Assembly: GCA_958450325.1 (NCBI GenBank)
Contig: OY288243.1
Coordinates: 46,888,878-46,952,877, forward strand
From: Agrostemma githago
Lineage: Eukaryota > Streptophyta > Magnoliopsida > Caryophyllales > Caryophyllaceae
DNA length: 64,000 bases
Reading direction: 5' to 3'
Below the pieces are notes generated by a model that saw only the letters and a program-made list of their open reading frames with translations, searched no databases and was not told the DNA's origin. A program made the position numbers and the translations under genes. Below, in pieces: positions 1 through 11,006 of the stretch; the stretch's first letter is position 1; each line of letters starts with the position of its first letter.

Positions 1-3000
1 GGGGAAATTTTCCCAAAGTAGGGTGCAGCTTTGAGTTCCTGACAGATTCTTGTCTTTGACTGAGCCGAGTACCAGGACACACTGTAGAAATGTGGCTAGA
101 TTTTTGAAAGTATTTGGATTATGTGACTGGATGGAGAACTTCTGCCTAGAGAAGCCCCCAAAATGACAAAGCTAACTGTTGAGAACATGACAGTGTCGGG
201 ACCGGAATAACGGCGCTTTTTTGAATGTGTGTCAATGTGGGTGGTTGTGCCTCTGTTGAAAGGTTGCCTACGTATTCACGTGTAGTGAAATCAAACCAAG
301 CCGTAGTTCAGTGAATTGGAAGATGAATTATGGTGCCTAGTCTAATAGGACTTTGTGTGTAACTAGCCATATTGACAGTGTAGGCTAGGTGCATTCCCAA
401 TGATGTCTTGATCAAAGGGCTATAGTGGTTAGGATGTTGATCCCGTGACTGTGAACGTTCTCCGGGATAGCCCTCAGAGGTGGTGTGACCTATTTGGGCA
501 TGTTCTATGCCGACTGCAAGTTGAGTTCCCGTGCTTGGGGATGGTAACTGGTTTGGATGTTTTTTGGAAATGTGGTGCTAGGTTGTAAGTGGCTTTGATG
601 TTTTGTCATCTGGAGCTTGATTTTGTGGAGCTAAGGCTTCGAGGGTAAGGTATTGCAATGTGGTAGGAAAGGGGAAGTCGAGTAAAAATGACTCGGACTT
701 CGATCGGGCAGGTTGAAAATGCGGGATCTGATTTCCATGTTTGGCCCTAATGTTTAGAGGTATCCTATGGAGCTTGAATCCTCAAAATTTTGGGCTGTCA
801 CTTAGCCTAGGTCTCGAGAAGGTCTTGAGGGTTGTAATGTGGGAAGGCTAGATGTGGTGTCATCTGACCAGCTTGATTGTTTCTCCCCTTTTGGATGGTA
901 TGAGTATTGATAATTTTGAATTGACCGTTTTCACTACGATCATGGGTTTTTGAATATTTTTTGGTTGACCTCTTAGCCATGGTCTTGGGATTGACCGTAT
1001 CGGGTCGGGGGATGTTGAGAATTCTTTTTTATCATGGTCAACTATTTTGTTTTGGCCTTTTGCTTTTTCCTTCTTGGACTTTTGATTTTTTTTGTCCAGT
1101 TTTTTTTTTTTTTTTGTTGGTCAGACTAACACCTAAGGTAGGGATTGGTCGATCTTATTGGAGGGGTGTTTATTGTGGGAAATGGGTCTGCCTCCCGTCT
1201 TGAACCCAAACTAGAAGACTACCTAGATTTGTCATAGGATTCGATACCACTCCCTAAGGGTAGTTATTTGTGGCTTTCTATGTCAGACATGGAACAGGTA
1301 AAAGAAAACATGGGTCTCAATTTCCTGCAGTCATTATAGATGAGCTTATAATAGTCACGTGCATGTGCTCTCAGTGTATGACTGTGTTCATCATGTTCTA
1401 GGAAACACATAAGGAAAGCATATATGAGAGACAAAATATTGAAAGTTGATTTTATTGAATTCTGAAAAGAGGACAGAATGCAAAAGACTCTGACTCTGAT
1501 TTGGAAATTAGTATGTAGGGTATCCTAGACTCGGACTCAAACTTAGACTCGAATCAAATCCGGACTTACAGACGGTCGGTTGGTTGTTTCTTTTTTGGTA
1601 AGGTCTCTGATTGGAGAAAACGACTGGTGCCATGACTCGCCTAAACTCGGCTTTGTGCAAATGCAAGAGAGGGAGTCAAACTAGACACGGCCCGGGGTGA
1701 CGGGACGACAAAAACTCCTGGACCGGGATACTCGAACGTTGACCTAGAGAAGGTAACGACCCTGGCTCGAACTCGACCATGAGATCTGAGCTGCATGTGG
1801 GTGAGTCCAAAATTGGGGCGACCGTGTTTGACCGCGTCGCGTGCTCGGACCAACCGTGGCGACCTAAACCTTGGTGACTCGAGTATTCGTAGCATAGGTA
1901 CGACTCGAAGAAGGCATCGTAAGGACGCTGGTGCAAGATGGACGTAAGGTACCCCTTAAGGTGACCGTGGTTGACTGCTCGGGTGGAGGACAACCCCCGA
2001 GTGAGACTAAAGACTCTAGTAGGACTCAGATTGTGTGACATCTAAGTGACTCGAAAGTGAGGTACGTGAGATGACACGTGTAGGACACGACCCTTAGAGC
2101 AATCGTGATCGATCACTCTGCTGAAGGGTAGCCCCCGAGTGGGATCGAAGGTTGTTAAGACTCGAGTATTGGACGAGTGACCCTTAGATGTAAGGATCAC
2201 GAACCTTTTGTTATAGGGCTATGCCTTGTAAAAGGTTGACTCGACCTCGAGGAAAGGCATACGGGGTAAGGGAGGAAACTCGCGATGTAAGATCAGCAAA
2301 GTTTCGACGCTAGAGACCCTCGACTTGACCTGAACAAGGGTGGCCCCGTGATCAGGGTAGACCCTTAAGTTAATGGATTCTCGATTTGGGATGACTCGAC
2401 TAACGGATCGAAAGAAGAACGAAATTCCCTTAGGAATGGTCGTGGGGACCGTCCTGTTAGAGGGAAAGGTCGCGTGAGACTTTCTAGTTAGGACCCGAGT
2501 GTGTAAACGGGCTTTCCTTTGTACGGGTATGTCCTACGTAGGTGGGCCATGCCTTAGTCAAATAAGGCGGACTAGAATAGGGGGGAAACCCGTGACGTAA
2601 GATCGACGAAGTTTTGACGCTAAAGACCTTCGAAGACTTATGACAAGACCCGACACTGCTAAATACGGGAAGTCCTAAGAAGAGGAAAGTTTTGGAAAGG
2701 AAGTTAGAATTCCGAGAAAGTCGGTAGAGGGCCCGATTTTTGAAACCGGCAAGATGCCGTCGGGCTGCAATTTTGAAGTTTGAAAAGATTTTTGAATTTT
2801 GAAATGGGCAGCATACTGGCTAAAAATAGGCTGTTTTGAGTAAAATCATAAGTCCTAAATTCGGTAGCTTCCAGGGTTTTTTTGAAAAGTTGAATATTTG
2901 GAATTTTGACATTTTGAATATCGAAAAAAGAATTTTCGACAATTTGAAAATTGAAGATGAGATCCCAAAGATTTGAAAATCGAAACCGGCATCTCGAAGA

Positions 3001-3634
3001 TTTGAAAATTGAAAATGGCATCTCGAAGAATTGAAAATTGCGAATGGCATCACGAGGATTTGAAAATCAAAATTGAATTTTGAAAATTCGAAAATTGAAT
3101 GGTGGATCGGAAATTCGAAATTTGAAATGGATAGCATGCCGGCTAGAAAATAGGCTTGTTTTGAGTCAAATCTTAAGTATAATTTTCGACAGATTTCCGA
3201 GTTTTTTGAAAACTGGAATTTTTTTGAAAAGATGCATTTTTGGAATGTCGGTTTTTGAAAACGACACGGAAACCAAGCAACAAGTAGTTAGGCAAGCATT
3301 ATAACGACGCCATGTATGCTTTACACTAAGTCTCAGTCGGTCGAAATAGGGTCTATACCAGTGTACATGGCCTTTCCGAGAATCGGGACGGACTTCTTAA
3401 GTAGAGTTGAGCTTAGAACATGCCGCGAAACCCATACGAATTAGCCATGGACACCTTTGACATATCCATGTTGGAGTATATCACGGTATAGTGGGACGTC
3501 GGTCGCCAGTACCGGCCCGGGTAAAAATAGGGTTATGCATGAACCGTAAAACTAAAACGCATATTGTACTAGTCAAACGATTTCTATTCGAGTCTCACCT
3601 TGAGGATGCCGATGGTAAGTCACGTATCAGTTAA
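1..3634 (-). other. Internal leader region of Tat-0 retrotransposon, no intact gene
   Basis: This is the stretch downstream, on the minus strand, of the Tat-0 5' LTR and its primer-binding site, so it should be leader and perhaps decayed gag of that element. I see only short spurious reading frames. Bases about 230-320 contain a block with GCCTACGTATTC, AATCAAACCA and CGTAGTTCA that is clearly related to bases about 62120-62200 of Tat-1, where it lies between integrase and the antisense gene. Bases 1500-2650 are rich in GACTCGA-type words on a decayed background. The assignment rests on position and on this one shared block; the rest of the element lies left of the window. Confidence 0.5.
2959..3075. 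repeat. Short tandem repeat, unit about 29 bp
   Basis: A unit built on GGCATCTCGAAGATTTGAAAA recurs with starts at 2988, 3017 and 3046, a period of 29 bp. More divergent copies extend over about 2700-3250. It lies in the Tat-0 leader and explains the FxFxSxxxDxxF-like periodic translations on the minus strand, which are not a gene. Confidence 0.75.
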
Positions 3635-3652
3635 TCCCCAGCAGAGTCGCCA
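3635..3652 (-). other. Primer-binding site of Tat-0
   Basis: On the minus strand TGGCGACTCTGCTGGGGA lies three bases after the LTR terminus ...GTCCACA. A PBS of this form, matching a tRNA-Arg 3' end, is described for Ogre/Tat elements. It makes the adjoining LTR a 5' LTR and fixes the element's direction as minus. Confidence 0.75.
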
Positions 3653-4518
3653 AATTGTGGACATGACATAGGTCCACCCCGACGCGGCCACGCGCGGGTT
3701 TGGGGAGGCGAATGAATCTCCATACGAGATGGGTTGAATTGAAATTTAAATTGAAGTGGAGTCGCCACCGAACTTTGTGGGATTTTGGGCCCGTTCGAAC
3801 TTACTCTATATCTTAGTGGGCCATGCACAAAGTATGACCCATTCGGATGTCAGAGTTTATTGGCTCGTCTCTTTGCATTTGATACCGATACCGACATTAT
3901 CGGATACCGTGTATTGAATGACTCTCGTGCGTCAACGGTTTCGGACATCTGGAAACCGAGGTTCTGAGTAAGGGGTGAGGGTACGTGTTGGGAAGTTCAC
4001 AAAGAACACCCAACCCCGCCCGCACATTAGCGGCCTCTACTAAGATATCGTTTGAATTTCGAATATGCGCGTTAGTAATACGATGAGATGATATGCAAAC
4101 AATGTTTTACCTAAACATGCGAAAATTTGAATGGGTTGCTAAGTCGATTTAATGCATCTAAAATTAACGTCAAAGTTATATTTAGCATGCGAGAATCATT
4201 TTAGTACAATAAAACGAATAACGGAAATAAATCGAAAAGACATAAGCAAACAAGTTAGTAACGGTAATAACGATAATAACGGTTTGCAAATAACATAAAA
4301 ATGCTACAGAATGATGTGAACGACATGATGCATGATTTTTAGAAAGTGTAGTATGACACGTGATTGCCTTAACACGTTGTAACACCCCGGCCCAATCCTA
4401 GGACCCGAAATGTTAACTGCGGTAGCTCGCCAGGCTTTGTACTGGTCCCACAGACCAACACGAGTCCTTTCCAGCACATTTTGTCCTCACTCATGCGCAT
4501 CCCGGAAACCTTCCCAGG

Positions 4519-4577
4519 AGGTCACCCATCCTAAGATTGCTCCCAGTCAAGCACGCTTAACTGCAGAGTTCTTATCA
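4519..4577 (-). other. 5S rRNA-derived block in Cassandra 3' LTR
   Basis: On the minus strand the motifs GTTAAGCGTGCTTG and AGGATGGGTGACCTCC, followed by TGGGAAG, match the internal Pol III promoter half of plant 5S rRNA. The rest of the 120-nt gene is not recognisable, so this is a captured promoter-bearing fragment, not a functional 5S gene. Confidence 0.9.
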
Positions 4578-4787
4578 CGGGCAAACCAGAAAAGAAAGTG
4601 CACTTTGTTGATATGAGTAGTACTTCAAATCCCTTTAAGCAAAGCTCATAAATAGGACATCTTCAATCAATGTGGGGTGTTTCAGTCACTCCCACTTGAA
4701 GAATGTAACGTCCTCGTTGCGCCTGGCAGCATAACCGCTGACCCAGAATCCACCCCCGCTAGGTGCCAAATGCACGGTCGCAGGGTT

Positions 4788-4799
4788 GCTCTGATACCA
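4788..4799 (-). other. Cassandra primer-binding site (tRNA-iMet)
   Basis: The minus strand reads TGGTATCAGAGC two bases inside the 5' LTR, the standard initiator-methionine PBS. Confidence 0.9.
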
Positions 4800-4942
4800 T
4801 TTGTAACACCCCGGCCCAATCCTAGGACCGGAAATGTTAACTGCGGTAGCTCGCCAGGCTTTGTACTGGTCCCACAGACCAACACGAGTCCTTTCCAGCA
4901 CATTTTGTCCTCACTCATGCGCATCCCGGAAACCTTCCCAGG

Positions 4943-5001
4943 AGGTCACCCATCCTAAGATTGCTCCCAGTCAAGCACGCTTAACTGCAGAGTTCTTATC
5001 A
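4943..5001 (-). other. 5S rRNA-derived block in Cassandra 5' LTR
   Basis: Identical counterpart of the block at 4519-4577, in the LTR that would drive transcription. It holds the A-box-like AGTTAAGCGTGCTTG and the C-box-like GGATGGGTGACC on the minus strand. Confidence 0.9.
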
Positions 5002-5191
5002 CGGGCAAACCAGAAAAGAAAGTGCACTTTGTTGATATGAGTAGTACTTCAAATCCCTTTAAGCAAAGCTCATAAATAGGACATCTTCAATCAATGTGGG
5101 GTGTTTCACACGTGTTGACCGAAGTCATTGAAAATATTTAATCGGGACTTAAAGAGTATTGAAAGACTCGCAGTTTTGACGAACCATGAGC

Positions 5192-5285
5192 CACTCGATC
5201 GAGTCGTTGAGGGACTCGACCGAGTGGTCTCGAAAAAAAAAATTCTGCCCGATTTTTGGGGTGCCAGTCGATCGAGTGCCCACTG
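5192..5285. repeat. Paired CACTCGATCGAGTG palindromes, downstream cluster of Tat-0 LTR
   Basis: Copies of ACTCGAYCGAGT start at 5193 and 5214 (21 bp apart), with a third near 5268. The spacer holds TTCTGCCC, also seen between pairs in the other Tat LTRs and in the antisense-gene intron. Confidence 0.8.
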
Positions 5286-6125
5286 TACGAACTATGGTTC
5301 ATTTTGCTTTTGATTTCGAAATTGCTTTTTTTTTGAAAAGATTGATAATTTTGCTAAGTTGTGTAAAAATATAGTATGATTTATACTCGACTTAAATATT
5401 GATACTCGTAATATTCGATGCTTGATTATAGGATCAATATCGAATATTTAGAGTGGATTTTGAAAAAGGTTGTTTAGAAATCGTTTTGGATGTTATTACG
5501 ACGAAATAATTCCTCCACGTTGTAATGTCGTAATTTGTCTTTTCGGACCATGTGATCATTACTCGGCTTCAACGGGATTATGCTTAACATGATTTAATGA
5601 TTGATACCTTTAGATCCGATATTCGACTATGGAGTCGATATCGAATCCTAGGGACGACGCTTTATTGAAAATAGTACGATAATATCGATATTAGTAACGA
5701 GAAAAGAAATAAAAAAAAGACGAGACGATGACCCGTATAAAAAAAACGGACGGACAAAGGGGAAGAAAGACGAGAGAGAAAGAGAGAAGTAGGGATTTGT
5801 AACACCATCAACCTACATGCTTAATTATCTCGAAAACGGACTCGTAGTAGCGGTATAGGCGCGGGAGCGCTAAGATGTATATAGGTGAGTTATGGTGTGT
5901 ATGGTTAGGGAGGAGATTTGACGAGTTTTGCTCTCGGATATTTGACGAGTTTTGATCTCGGGTTTGCTACGGGATTTCTAAAGGAAAATCGGGACGGTAT
6001 TTGTGTATAGTTTGCCTAAAATTGCCTAGAATTTCGGGTTGTGAATTTATGTTGTGAATTGTCGGAAATTGTGTGTTGTGATTTCGATTTGTGTTGTTGA
6101 TGATTTGTGTGTGTGCAAAGGGGGT

Positions 6126-6135
6126 CTATTTATAG
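6126..6135 (-). promoter_or_regulatory. TATA box of Tat-0 LTR
   Basis: The minus strand reads CTATAAATAG, equivalent to CTATAAATAC in the two other Tat LTRs. It marks the probable U3/R border for minus-strand transcription. Confidence 0.65.
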
Positions 6136-6302
6136 GAGAGCTTCCCGACCTTGGCTAGGAAAGGTAGCTTTGCCTGGGTGAGAAGAAACACCGCTTTGGA
6201 TAGGAAAAGCAACAATCTGAGAGAAAACAGGATTCCGTCTTTGGATAGGAAAAGGTTGCTTGTAAGGGAAGAAAACACCCGGTTTTGGCTAATTTTATTA
6301 GT

Positions 6303-6340
6303 CCACTCGATCGAGTGAGCTGGTCCACTCGATCGAGTGG
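6303..6340. promoter_or_regulatory. Palindrome pair upstream of Tat-0 TATA box
   Basis: Two perfect copies of CACTCGATCGAGTG start 22 bp apart, about 170 bp upstream of the TATA box on the minus strand. They resemble a paired operator-like binding site. Confidence 0.6.
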
Positions 6341-6767
6341 GTCTAGCCGGGTGGGAGACCTCCTTAGAGATCGAGTTTTGTCCTTTTAGGAGAGTTTTAG
6401 TTGCTTAACTCTTCTTCATTGCTGATTTTTTGTAGATGTTTGACTTCATGTTTGATTTTCGAGGTGGTGTGACAAATTTTTATGCTCGGAAACGCCTTTG
6501 ACCGAGGTTTGACTCGGTCGTTAAAAGGCAGTTTTACCCTTGGTGACGGTTTTGACCCAAATTAGTCTCATTTGACTGGAAGCGACTCACTGTGCCTGAA
6601 TTTGAGGTCTGTTTGATGAGATTTTTACTCCGCTAAAAGCTCGTGCCAACTACTATTGATTCCGAGTCCAAAATCGAGTGTATTAACTCATGTTTACATC
6701 CGATCATCATCAGGTGTTTTTTGGAAACTGCTATAGACACCTCGCGGTCAAAATGTGGGTGTCTACA

Positions 6768-8307
6768 AGCTTCCATGAGCACAAGAGAAGGGAACACCGT
6801 CCAAAGAGTAAATCACACAGCGTAACGTTCAAGCCATCCAATCAATCGACGAAGAATGAGACAAGAAAAGAGGCCAGAAAGATGATCGGGTGAAATTTCT
6901 TCCGATGAAGTACCACCGGGCGAAATTTCACCCGACGGTAAATGTGCCTCCCCGAAGATTTTCCGAGCTTCTCCAGCGGGCGAAAAAGACCGGGCAAAAT
7001 TTCGCCCACCGGGTGAAATTTCGCCCAATGGTAAAAGTGTCAAAAATCGCGAAACTGGAAAAATTCACCGGGGGAAATTTCACCCGACGGTGTTGGTCCA
7101 TGCACGACAGGGCGATGTTCCACCTCATGTGAAGATTAAAGGGTGATTCTCTCACTGATGGAGAAAAAAGTTGGATTTGGGCTTTAGGTTAACAACCCAT
7201 TAAGACATTACTATATATATACATCTACCCTAGTTAGTTGTCTATTTTACCTCTCCATTAAGCTAAGGAGGAAAGAAGTGAAAGGCATCCATTAGTAAAC
7301 AATTCTATAGTAATCTTAGTAAATCGTCCATAATTCTAGTAGTTTACATAATAATTTAGTAGTAGATCTTCTTAGTTTCTCATCAACAAATCTCTAGATC
7401 TCAAGTTTGTAGAAGATTATTCCAAATTTTATTTGAAGATTTGTGGGGATTATTGAAGGATTAGTGACAAGTTCTTCATTTTCTTCATCAAAGATTCAAT
7501 ATTTATTTATGAAATCTTCTTATTTATTTTAGATCTTCAAAGTTGGTACATTTCTCTTCCACTCCCTAATCTCTAGATTTCATTTATGTTGTTCTAGATT
7601 ATCTTCTTGTTAGATCATAGTTTCCTTATTTACTCTAGATCTTGTTATTATGCATGGTTTAGTTAATTTCTCCCTTATTGATGATATGTTGTCTCCCATC
7701 ATGATTAGTGAGTAGATTTCTTGTTGGGGGGTTTAGGGATGAGAACTTGGACTATTTGAATCAAGGGATGTTGGTGGGTTGCTTGCTTGTTGGTTTATCT
7801 TGTTTATGGTTCTTGTGTCATTGTTTTTTTAGTCCGGCCAACTAGACCGACCTTGACTCATTTCTATCAATATGGGGAGACTCGGGGTAGAAATTACAAT
7901 AAATTTAAGACTTACCCTTCTTCGCCGCGAAAGCGGGGTCTTAGGTGGGTTGGGTGAAGAAACCGAATGGTGGCATTCTCCCTTTACCAATGTTGTGACA
8001 AAAACCCGATCCCGACTTTCTTAGACTCCATTTCCCGAATCCCGACTTCCCCCTAACACCTTTCCCTAGATTGATCACCCCTAGCTACCTCCATCGTTAT
8101 TCCTCTTGTGTAGACTCGACCTTTAGAAACCACCCCCCTCTAGATTCCAAACACACCGCTTTAAACTCGATATAACGTTCTGTTCCCTGTGGACCGACCT
8201 CGACTTACCACGATTACTCTAGTAGTTTATGTGTTATTACGAGTCTACAAATATTGTTTGACCCCCCGTCCTTCGCTAAACGACCGATCCGATTTGGGGA
8301 GCCGTCA
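6768..8307 (+). mobile_element. Athila-2 LTR, 5'-truncated
   Basis: The sequence matches, on the plus strand, the reverse complement of the Athila-1 LTR at 13244-15077. It shares the cluster of GGGYGAAATTTCRCCC palindromes (6887-7085), the ATATATATAC TATA region near 7211-7222, GGTCGGTCTAGTTGG and the terminal CGATCCGATTTGGGG...CCGTCA. The first roughly 180 bp are missing because Tat-0 ends exactly where this begins. No tRNA-Asp type PBS follows the right end, so this is a 3' or solo LTR inserted into the Tat-2 LTR. Confidence 0.85.
6887..7085. promoter_or_regulatory. Athila-type palindrome cluster in U3 of Athila-2 LTR
   Basis: About five variants of CGGGYGAAATTTCRCCCG are present, the first two starting at 6887 and 6917 (30 bp apart). 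They lie 120-330 bp upstream of the TATATATA element on the plus strand. The same placement occurs in both Athila-1 LTRs. Confidence 0.7.
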
Positions 8308-9179
8308 GGAATTGCATCCTCAGAGTGTACACTAAACGAGACACGATGCGTAGATGGTTGAAAACGGATCTCATGACTACTCGGGTTTAGTTAAGATGTT
8401 TTAGTGCTTATGGTTGAAGTTGTGGACGTTACGTATGTTTACGACGTGTCACGGATTTAGTATCCACATAAGTCAGACTTGACATGATCAAAGTGCATGA
8501 GTAAACGTACGGAATGTAAAGTTGTGTTTAGATGACAGCCTATTGATGATACGACTTCTAACGGTGGATTCTCCTAGATTTCTTGCGGTAATTCTGGCAG
8601 AGCTTCGCTACGGTAGGCTTGAGTTTGATAGTCAAACACAGGTACCCCTTTTCATTCGAATCGAGTCAATGACTCGAGGAACTTCGAAGAGTAGTGTTGA
8701 TTCGCGAATCGGAAAGAAAATGATTGAGTGGATCGTGCCTAATGTCGGAGTGTGACGCTAAAGAGGAGCAAGGAGCTCGTAGTAGAGAGGAGGAGGAGAA
8801 GATGAATTTATGAATTGTGTGTCGAAACGAACGAAGAAAGGTGGGTATTTATAGTTTTTCTCGTAGTTCAAATCTAGATCTCAGGCTTTTGGTGACATGT
8901 GACCCAGGATTTGGGTGCCTGAGGTGAGGCGATGCGATATTAAGGCACCTGGAGGGAGGCGGTTGAAATATTGAAGATCCAATTTGAAAACTTTCCAAAG
9001 CGGAGATTATACGTAATCTTATGTTGCTTGGGCATTAAGTGTTCCCTCTTGACCTAGCACGTTGTGCGCTGATGGGTCTCGAGCGGGCGTCGTAAAATCA
9101 TGTCGTATTGCAGTCCGATCATCATCGGGTGTTCGTTGGGCACTTCTGCAGCCACCAGGTCCAAATCTAGGTGTTTATA
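8308..9179 (-). mobile_element. Tat-2 3' LTR remnant
   Basis: Bases about 9112-9179 match the start region of the other Tat LTRs (CCGATCATCATCGGGTGTT, AGGTGTTTATAG for usual GGTGTCTACAG). A TATA-like GTATTTATAG lies at 8845-8854, as at 58807-58816 in Tat-1. The palindrome CACTCGATCGAGTG is absent here. Upstream is cut off by the Athila-2 LTR. It is the most divergent of the Tat LTRs seen, suggesting an older or separate subfamily. Confidence 0.7.
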
Positions 9180-9193
9180 GAAGCCCCACTTTG
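9180..9193 (-). other. Polypurine tract of Tat-2
   Basis: The minus strand is CAAAGTGGGGCTTC immediately before the LTR start. It corresponds to CAGAGTGGGGGCTC at 59353-59366 in Tat-1. The following GACTGAGGCTTGGACAAGGC is shared by both elements. Confidence 0.65.
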
Positions 9194-9609
9194 ACTGAGG
9201 CTTGGACAAGGCAAAAGTCAAAGTATAGCCGCCCAGGCCAATCGAGGATTACGACCTGGTGGCTGTCTGTTCGGGTCGTTTTAAGGCCTTTAGACTACGT
9301 ACTAAGTCTCGTCAGCCAAGGCTTAGAAATCATACCTGACCTCCTCGCTTGCGGTCGTATGTCGAAGCTCTGGTTTGGTGCCTGCTTGTCTTGCTTTGGG
9401 TTGTTATAATTGCTTAGTGTTTTGGTCTTTGACATGGACCTTTTGCTTGGGTCTCTTATGGGTGACTTGGTTTTGATTTAATCCCCTACGAGTGGTTGCA
9501 TTAAGTTAAATTTATCCCTCTCGGGTGGCTGCGTTGATTTAGATTATTTTTCCCTCTCGGGTGGTTGTGTTGGTTTTGGATTTTATATTCATTGGAACAG
9601 AATCATGTC

Positions 9610-10195
9610 TATTCCTGGACTTTCTTTGAGATAGTTTCTTACTATCTCTGCCCTATTCTTTGGAACAAATCTTTGTTCCTGGTCTTTTACTTTCTTTGGG
9701 ATAGTCTTCGACTATCTTTGGCCTATTCATTGGGACAAATCTTTATCCCTGGTCTTTTGCTTTCTTTGGGATAGTTTCTGACTATCCCTGGACTTTTGCT
9801 TTCTTTGGGATAGTTTCCGACTATCCCTGGACTATTGTTTTCTTTGGGATAGTTTCCGACTATCTTTGGACTTTTGCTTTCTTTGGGATAGTTTTCGACT
9901 ATCCTTGGACTATTGCTTTCTTTGGGATAGTTTCCGACTATCCCTGGACTATTGCTTTCTTTGGGATAGTTTCCGACTATCCCTGGACTTTTGCTTTCTT
10001 TAGCATAGTTTCCGACTACCCATGGACTTTTGCTTTCTTTGGCATAATTTCCGACTATCCATGGACTATTGTTTTCTTTGGCATAGTTTCCGACTATCCC
10101 TAGACTATTGCTTTCTTTGGGATAGTTTCCGACTATCACTTGACTATTGCTTTCTTTGGGATAGTTTCCGACTATCCCTGGACTATTGCAATATT
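9610..10195. repeat. 39-bp tandem repeat array with hairpin unit
   Basis: The unit TTTCTTTGGGATAGTTTCCGACTATCCCTGGACTATTGC-like sequence (39 bp, here with its variants) recurs about 14 times. Each unit holds an 8-bp inverted repeat, GGGATAGT and ACTATCCC, around the loop TTCCG. Copies are nearly identical from about 9760 to 10190 and decay to the left. Because 39 is a multiple of 3, both strands stay open and give a 13-residue periodic translation (SxGIVGNYPKESN) that I regard as non-coding. It lies between the Tat-2 PPT and antisense gene; amplified tandem repeats in this lineage are known from Retand. Confidence 0.9.
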
Positions 10196-11006
10196 GGTGA
10201 GAGATTGTTCAGATTCGATGATAGTTTTACTTTTGATTCCTCTTGGGGTTTTTGTATAAACTCTTGGTGAGTACATAATGGTGTTTGCATTGATTCCTGT
10301 GTTTGCAATGATCTGGGGGCTTATGGTTTCCCGTTGGGGATGCGAATTGGTTGCTCTGGATTTGGGATTTGCTAGGGTAATTGGTTTGTACTTGGATTTT
10401 GAGATTTTGAGTTGATAGATACCACTGGAGATTTTCACGGGTTTACATAATGGGCTGTGCCGGCTTGTGAGATGCTTTGTTGGGATAGTAAATTTGGTTG
10501 CCATAGGTTTAACTACGGGCTGTCGTATTAGCTGGGGATTTCGTATGTCTTGCTTATCCCACTGGGGAGAGGTAGATTGATTTTAGTTATTCTGTTAGAG
10601 GTGGTAGTAAGACTTGCTTGATCTGCTGAGGAGGATTAAATTGCCCCGTCACTGTTTATTTTGTTTAGCACGTGAGTGTACGTCTCGCAGGTATTGAGAA
10701 TTGCGTTTGGATTATCTCGGTTTTCATTTTGGACTGAAAGTTCAGGCGCAGGTTTCTGAGCGACTTGAAATTGAGGCGCCTAGTCCCCAGCGACTTAATA
10801 CTTAGTCGCCCGCCCCGGTGCGCTTCGGAACAGACACCCGTGCTGAGGCGGTCTAGATTTCGTCCTCAGAATTTATTTAAAGGTCGCGACTGAAGGGGGG
10901 AAAGGTTCATTCGACCCAGAAATTGGACGCGCGCCCTCCTTCGCCTCAAACTTGCAGCTTCGACTCGATCAACCAATTCCCGACTGGATTTCCATCATAC
11001 TCGATT
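10196..11006. other. Spacer between tandem array and Tat-2 antisense gene
   Basis: No coding region is recognisable. The last part may be the promoter and 5' UTR of the antisense gene: ATTTATTTAAAGG near 10870 is the only TATA-like element, about 130 bp before the ATG at 11007. Confidence 0.4.

Larger units (their letters stand above)
4378..5108 (-). mobile_element. Cassandra TRIM retrotransposon, complete
   Basis: This is a complete 731-bp non-autonomous LTR element with no coding capacity, mobilised in trans. Two 307-bp LTRs (4378-4684 and 4802-5108) flank a 117-bp core. They begin TGTAACACC and end GGTGTTTCA on the plus strand, and I see a single difference between them (ACCCG versus ACCGG near 4406/4830). 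The 5-bp target duplication is CACGT at 4373-4377 and 5109-5113. The direction is minus: the initiator-Met PBS TGGTATCAGAGC lies just inside the right LTR, and a purine-rich AAGTGGGAGTGAC lies next to the left one. The LTRs carry a 5S rRNA-like block, the hallmark of Cassandra. The near-identical LTRs indicate a recent insertion into the older Tat-0 LTR. Confidence 0.95.
3656..6767 (-). mobile_element. Tat-0 5' LTR (Ty3/gypsy, Tat/Ogre/Retand lineage)
   Basis: On the minus strand the LTR begins TGTAGACACCCACATTTTG and ends GTCATGTCCACA. Two other copies in this window have the same termini: 35869-45844 (plus strand, with insertions) and 56831-59352 (minus strand). Without the inserted Cassandra element it is about 2.38 kb. 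It contains a TATA box at 6126-6135, paired CACTCGATCGAGTG palindromes upstream of the TATA box, and a second palindrome cluster at 5192-5285. The Athila-2 LTR begins directly at 6768, so Tat-0 appears to have inserted into that LTR. The expected duplicate would be AGCTT at 6768-6772, but the other end is outside the window. Confidence 0.82.

Noticed and set aside
3631..3967. Small frames reading across the Tat LTR end near GACGCGGCCACGCG
   Set aside because: The same GC-rich block recurs at all Tat LTR ends (45800, 56850) and is non-coding LTR sequence.
4519..5001. 5S rRNA genes
   Set aside because: Only the promoter half of 5S matches, and both copies lie in LTRs of a Cassandra TRIM.
4410..5040. 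Two identical 68-residue frames starting MLTAVARQALYWS
   Set aside because: They lie antisense in the two Cassandra LTRs, overlapping the 5S block; identity reflects LTR identity.
9723..10139. 138-residue periodic frame on the minus strand (GNYPKESNSPGIV repeats)
   Set aside because: It is the translation of a 39-bp tandem repeat, open on both strands because the period is a multiple of three. No start context, domain or composition supports a protein.
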